Notes under the pieces: generated by a model | Seen by the model: only the letters and a program-made list of their open reading frames with translations | Told to the model about the DNA's origin: nothing | The model's database searches: none | Translations under genes and position numbers: made by a program | Source: Chrysochromulina tobinii | Lineage: Eukaryota; Haptophyta; Prymnesiales; Chrysochromulinaceae | Length of the DNA: 16,801 nucleotides | NCBI GenBank assembly: GCA_001275005.1 | Contig: JWZX01002570.1 | Location: forward strand, 1 to 16,801 | Direction: 5' to 3' | Part shown: positions 13,668 to 16,801 of the stretch, in pieces | Layout of the letters: the number at the start of each line of letters is the position of its first letter | Position numbering within the stretch: the stretch's first letter is position 1

Positions 13668-16600
13668 CTAGAGGGTCCACGCTGTCATGATCCACCCTGT
13701 ATCTACTGAATCAGCCGTATTGCCAGCACGGGCAGCCCGCTCCTCTGCCGCTGCCGCTTGCGCACGTGCTCGGCTGAGCTCCTCTAGCATTTCAAGGCGT
13801 GCGGTTTCTGCTTGCTGGGCTGCCTCCGCCGCTCGCTGCGCCTTATCGTCGGCCTCCACACGTGCCGCCAGCTGCTCACAGGCGGCGGCCCCAGCTTGAG
13901 CCGCACGTTCCTCCGCCGCGTCGACCGACGCACGAGTCGTTAGCAGCTCGCTCTCCATCTCTACCAGCTTGGTGGCCATCTGTACTAGCTTGGTGGCCTG
14001 CTGTACCAGCTTCGTGGCCTGCAGCTTGGTTGCTGCCGTGACGGCTGCCTCCAGCTCAGCCCTTGCCGTCTGCTGCGCCTCCACCTTCGCCGACGCTAGA
14101 GCCGCTTCCAGCTCCGCATCTGCCGCTGCCTTCGCCGATGATAAAGCGGCTTCCCTCTCCGCGCCTGCTGCCTGCCTTGCTTCGTCAACTGCCGCCGCCA
14201 ACTCGGCCCTCAACGACAGTCGCATTGCCTCCTTCGCCGACGCCACGGCCGCCTCTAGCTGAGCGCCGTGCTGAGCGCTGCGCTCGGCGAGTTCCGCCTC
14301 AAGCTGCCTCTCTGCCTCGGCTCGCGTCGCCTCCAGCGCGGCTGCAGCAGCTTCGCGCACCGCCTGCAACGCATTCTCATATGCACTTTCACCGCCTAGC
14401 TCGGCGGCCGCAAGCGCCGCGTGATCCGCCTCAAGCCGCGACCGGAGTGCTTGCATGGCTGTCTCGTGCTCCGCCTCAAGCCGCGACCGGAGTGCTTGCA
14501 TGGCTGTCTCGTGCTCCGCCTCAAGCCGCGACCGGAGTGCTTGGATGGCTGCCTCGTGCTCCGCGGCCGCCGCCAGCTGAGCCTCGGAGACGGCCGCCGC
14601 CACTGCTGCCTCCTGTGCTAGCTTGGCTGCCTCACTGGCCGCCGTCAGCGCCTTCTGCTGCTCCGATAGCGCCGCCGCCTTCGCCGCGGCCACAGCCTCA
14701 TCCTGCGCCGCCTGCGCAGCGGCCATTGCTTCTCTCACGAGCTCCAACACTTTGTCTTGAGTAGCAGCCTTGGCTGCCTGTGCCTCCGCCCGCGCCGCCT
14801 CCGCCTCTGAGTTGGCCGCCTCTGCCTGGGCTGCAGCCGCCTTCGCCTGGGCGACGGCCTCCACCGCCTGCGCGGTGGCTGCGTCCGAATTGCATTGAGC
14901 GACACCCAGCTGCGCCTCGAGCCTCTTGCACTCCTCACGCAGCTTGCGCATCTGCTCCTCGGTCTTCTGCTTGACGCTGTGATGCTCCTGCGCGGACGAC
15001 GCCTGCAACTCATCAAGCTGCTGCGCGAACGACGCCTGCAGACTCTCGTACTGCTGGCGTAGCTCGTCGCACAGGCGCCTCTCCTCTGCCGTCGCCACCT
15101 CGAGGCTGATGTTCCGCTGCTGCGCCTGCTCATCAAGCTGCTCTCGCCACGCGCCGCGTTCCGCCTGCCACGCCGCCCTTGCCTCTTCGAGCGCAGCATC
15201 ATGCTGCTGGGAGGCAGCTTCGCGCTCTGCTAGCCAATCCGATTCCAAGGCTAGCCGCTGCTGCATCATCTGCTCGGTCGCCTGCTCGAGCCTCGACGCG
15301 AGCGCCCCCTCGTGCTCGGCCCTCATCGTCTGGATAGCTGCCGCATGCTCGGTTCTCATCGTCTGGATAGCTGCCGCATGCTCGGTTCTCATCGTCTGGA
15401 TAGCTGCCGCATGCTCGGCCCTCATCGCCGCCACTGCCGTATCGTGCTCCAAAGTCATCGTTTTGGCTGCCGCCATCGCAGCGCTGAGCTCGTCAGCTGC
15501 CTCGGCTCTGGCCGCCAGGGCAGCGCTCAGCACAATGGCTGCCTCCGCCTTGGCTGCCGCCATCGCAGCGCTGAGCTCGTCAGCTGCCTCCGCCTTGGCT
15601 GCCGCCACCGCAGCCTGAAGCGCCGCCTGCAACGTCGCATTCTGAAGAGCACTTTTCTGTATCGCGGCGGCGGTCGCTACATCCTCGGCCCTTCTCACGC
15701 GCGCGTCGGTCTCATGACGCTCAGCCGCCACCTGCACTTCTGCCTCCGCCCTGGCCGCCGCCACCGCAGCGCTCAGCTCAACGGCGGCCTGTGCCTTGGC
15801 TGCCGCCACTGCAGCCCTGAGCTCGTCAGCTGCATCCGCCTTGGCTGTTGTCACTGCCGCATGAATCTGCACCTGCGCTCTCTCTGCGGTCGCCTCCGAC
15901 TCCGCCTCTGCGGCCGTCGCGGCTGCCTGCGCGGATGTTACACGCTCAATCGCCTCTGTCAGCTCAGCACGCGCTGCGCTCATCTGCACGGCCTGCTCGG
16001 CGCGAGCCGCCTCAAGCTGCCTCTCTGCCTCGGCTCGCGCCGCCTCCAGCGCGGCTGCAGCAGCTTCGCGCACCGCCTGCAACGCATTCTCATATGCACT
16101 TTCACCGTCTAGCTCGGCGGCCGCCAGCGCCGCTGCGTGCTGCGTCTCTAAACGCGTACAGAGTGCTTGGATGGCTGCGTCGTGCTCCGCCTCAAGCCGC
16201 GACCGGAGTGCTTGGATGGCTGCCTCGTGCTCCGCGGCCGCCGCCAGCTGAGCCTCGGAGACGGCCGCCGCCACTGCTGCCTCCTGTGCTTGCTTGGCTG
16301 CTTCACTGGCCGCCGTCAGCGCCCTCTGCTGCTCCGATAGCGCCGCCGCCTTCGCCGCGGCCACAGCCTCATCCTGTGCCGCCTGCGCCGCCGCTAGCGC
16401 TTCTCGTAGGCGCTCGTTCGCCTCATCCTGCGCCGCGGCCGCAGCGGCCGTCGTGGCTGCGTGCGCGGATGTTACACGCTCAATCGCCTCTGTCAGCTCA
16501 GCACGCGCTGCGCTCATCTGCACGGCCTGCTCGGCGCGAGCCGCCTCAAGCTGCCTCTCTGCCTCGGCTCGCGCCGCCTCCAGCGCGGCTGCAGCAGCTT

Positions 16601-16801
16601 CGCGCACCGCCTGCAACGCATTCTCATATGCACTTTCACCGTCTAGCTCGGCGGCCGCCAGCGCCGCTGCGTGCTGCGTCTCTAAACGCGTACAGAGTGC
16701 TTGGATGGCTGCGTCGTGCTCCGCCTCAAGCCGCGACCGGAGTGCTTGGATGGCTGCCTCGTGCTCCGCGGCCGCCGCCAGCTGAGCCTCGGAGACGGCC
16801 G
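13668..16801 (-). CDS. Ala/Glu-rich giant coiled-coil protein, C-terminal 1,043 residues (5' end outside window)
   Basis: The frame is open from the window edge to a TAG at 13668-13670. Almost the whole chain is predicted helix of Ala, Glu, Arg, Gln and Lys without Pro and with few aromatics. The middle (about 14900-15300) is a conventional, non-repetitive coiled coil rich in Gln and Glu (RLCDELRQQYESLQASFAQQ, EQMRKLREECKRLEAQLG). On both sides are in-frame tandem repeats: a 178-residue unit, a 15-residue unit, an 11-residue unit and ADELSAAMAAAKA-like elements. The end (RAGNTADSVDTGWIMTAWTL) is not coil-like and could be intron sequence. A structural or cytoskeletal role is inferred from composition only. 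There is no signal peptide or membrane span in the visible part. Being just upstream of the ARM/EF/Sfi1-like frame on the same strand, it may be part of the same gene. Confidence 0.7.
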   Translation of the reverse strand, partial: AVSEAQLAAAAEHEAAIQALRSRLEAEHDAAIQALCTRLETQHAAALAAAELDGESAYENALQAVREAAAAALEAARAEAERQLEAARAEQAVQMSAARAELTEAIERVTSAHAATTAAAAAAQDEANERLREALAAAQAAQDEAVAAAKAAALSEQQRALTAASEAAKQAQEAAVAAAVSEAQLAAAAEHEAAIQALRSRLEAEHDAAIQALCTRLETQHAAALAAAELDGESAYENALQAVREAAAAALEAARAEAERQLEAARAEQAVQMSAARAELTEAIERVTSAQAAATAAEAESEATAERAQVQIHAAVTTAKADAADELRAAVAAAKAQAAVELSAAVAAARAEAEVQVAAERHETDARVRRAEDVATAAAIQKSALQNATLQAALQAAVAAAKAEAADELSAAMAAAKAEAAIVLSAALAARAEAADELSAAMAAAKTMTLEHDTAVAAMRAEHAAAIQTMRTEHAAAIQTMRTEHAAAIQTMRAEHEGALASRLEQATEQMMQQRLALESDWLAEREAASQQHDAALEEARAAWQAERGAWREQLDEQAQQRNISLEVATAEERRLCDELRQQYESLQASFAQQLDELQASSAQEHHSVKQKTEEQMRKLREECKRLEAQLGVAQCNSDAATAQAVEAVAQAKAAAAQAEAANSEAEAARAEAQAAKAATQDKVLELVREAMAAAQAAQDEAVAAAKAAALSEQQKALTAASEAAKLAQEAAVAAAVSEAQLAAAAEHEAAIQALRSRLEAEHETAMQALRSRLEAEHETAMQALRSRLEADHAALAAAELGGESAYENALQAVREAAAAALEATRAEAERQLEAELAERSAQHGAQLEAAVASAKEAMRLSLRAELAAAVDEARQAAGAEREAALSSAKAAADAELEAALASAKVEAQQTARAELEAAVTAATKLQATKLVQQATKLVQMATKLVEMESELLTTRASVDAAEERAAQAGAAACEQLAARVEADDKAQRAAEAAQQAETARLEMLEELSRARAQAAAAEERAARAGNTADSVDTGWIMTAWTL
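14304..14725 (-). repeat. Diverged third copy of the 534-bp coiled-coil unit
   Basis: This stretch matches 16017-16396 closely (LQAVREAAAAALEATRAEAE against LQAVREAAAAALEAARAEAE, and AELGGESAYEN against AELDGESAYEN), with internal changes in the number of 15-residue repeats. It lies 1,713 bases away from its partner at the aligned start. Confidence 0.85.
14425..14559 (-). repeat. 45-bp tandem repeat, three copies (15-residue period)
   Basis: Units start at 14425, 14470 and 14515 and encode the pentadecad QALRSRLEAEHETAM. The first two units are almost identical; the third has a few substitutions. The phase is kept, so the helix stripe continues. Confidence 0.9.
15322..15420 (-). repeat. 33-bp tandem repeat, three copies (11-residue period)
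   Basis: Units start at 15322, 15355 and 15388 and encode the hendecad MRTEHAAAIQT, with two base changes at the end of the third. A fourth, degenerate unit follows at 15421. Confidence 0.9.
15463..15600 (-). repeat. Imperfect 87-bp repeat of ADELSAAMAAAK units
   Basis: TTGGCTGCCGCCATCGCAGC followed by GCTGAGCTCGTCAGCTGCCT occurs twice, 87 bases apart, encoding EAADELSAAMAAAK both times. Weaker relatives continue to about 15860 (ADELRAAVAAAKA, VELSAAVAAARAE). Confidence 0.8.
15931..16801 (-). repeat. 534-bp in-frame tandem duplication, 337 visible bases identical
   Basis: Position 15931 aligns with 16465, and every base from 15931-16267 equals 16465-16801, to the edge of the window. Just before the match, identity falls off (for example C/G and C/T changes at about 15920-15930). 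The unit is 178 codons, so the reading frame is kept; it contains ENALQAVREAAAAALEAARA and AELTEAIERVTSA. Confidence 0.95.

Noticed and set aside
14304-16801. Mobile-element array
   Set aside because: Repeats are all multiples of three, stay in one frame and have no terminal repeats or transposase; they are internal protein duplications.
1-16801. tRNA, rRNA or riboswitch genes
   Set aside because: I looked for T-loop and conserved rRNA signatures on both strands and found none convincing.
1-16801. Giant-virus or bacterial origin of the window
   Set aside because: The spliceosomal intron, large intergenic gaps, ciliary-type protein and non-operonic layout argue for nuclear eukaryotic DNA; no viral core gene is seen.

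Overview
The window looks like nuclear DNA of a GC-rich, flagellated unicellular eukaryote, most likely an alga; a haptophyte would fit, but this is judged from style alone. The reasons are one clear GT-AG intron in a uridine-cytidine kinase gene, a probable ciliary STPGR-repeat protein, ankyrin, EF-hand, SAM, UVR and Sfi1-like domains, very long Ala/Glu-rich coiled coils with GC-rich in-frame tandem repeats, and no operons, Shine-Dalgarno sites, rRNA or tRNA.

Left part (1-6.9 kb) holds short single genes. A (CGG)n tract leads into the 3' end of an acidic reading frame (3-338, +). An ankyrin-repeat protein (706-1494, -) diverges from a conserved-looking multi-pass membrane protein with one EF-hand loop (1719-2879, +). 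After an 880-bp non-coding stretch with nested inverted repeats, an STPGR-type protein (3758-4471, -) diverges from a two-exon uridine-cytidine kinase (4651-5128 joined to 5268-5665, +). The kinase converges on a small single-membrane-span protein (5848-6201, -). Two of the minus-strand genes have a duplicated start-codon context flanking a short hairpin.

Right part (6.9-16.8 kb) is two giant minus-strand reading frames end to end. The upstream one (13668-16801, its 5' end outside the window) is an Ala-rich coiled coil built from in-frame tandem duplications, including a 534-bp unit whose visible overlap is 337/337 identical. The downstream one (6943-13236, with an open frame reaching 13695) is a roughly 2,100-residue mosaic: ARM-like helices, Lys/Ala/Glu linker, SAM domain, serial EF-hand-pair modules in different states of decay, two UVR-like motifs, a QELV repeat, a Trp-rich Sfi1-like region and a Pro-rich tail. 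They may be separate genes or parts of one spliced gene.

The main points of interest are the chain that carries both centrin-like EF-hands and Sfi1-like centrin-binding-type repeats, the serially duplicated and decaying EF-hand modules in it, a substrate-specificity residue change in the kinase (His to Tyr), and the paired hairpin and start-codon duplications. Functional statements rest on motif recognition by eye; no database search was run.
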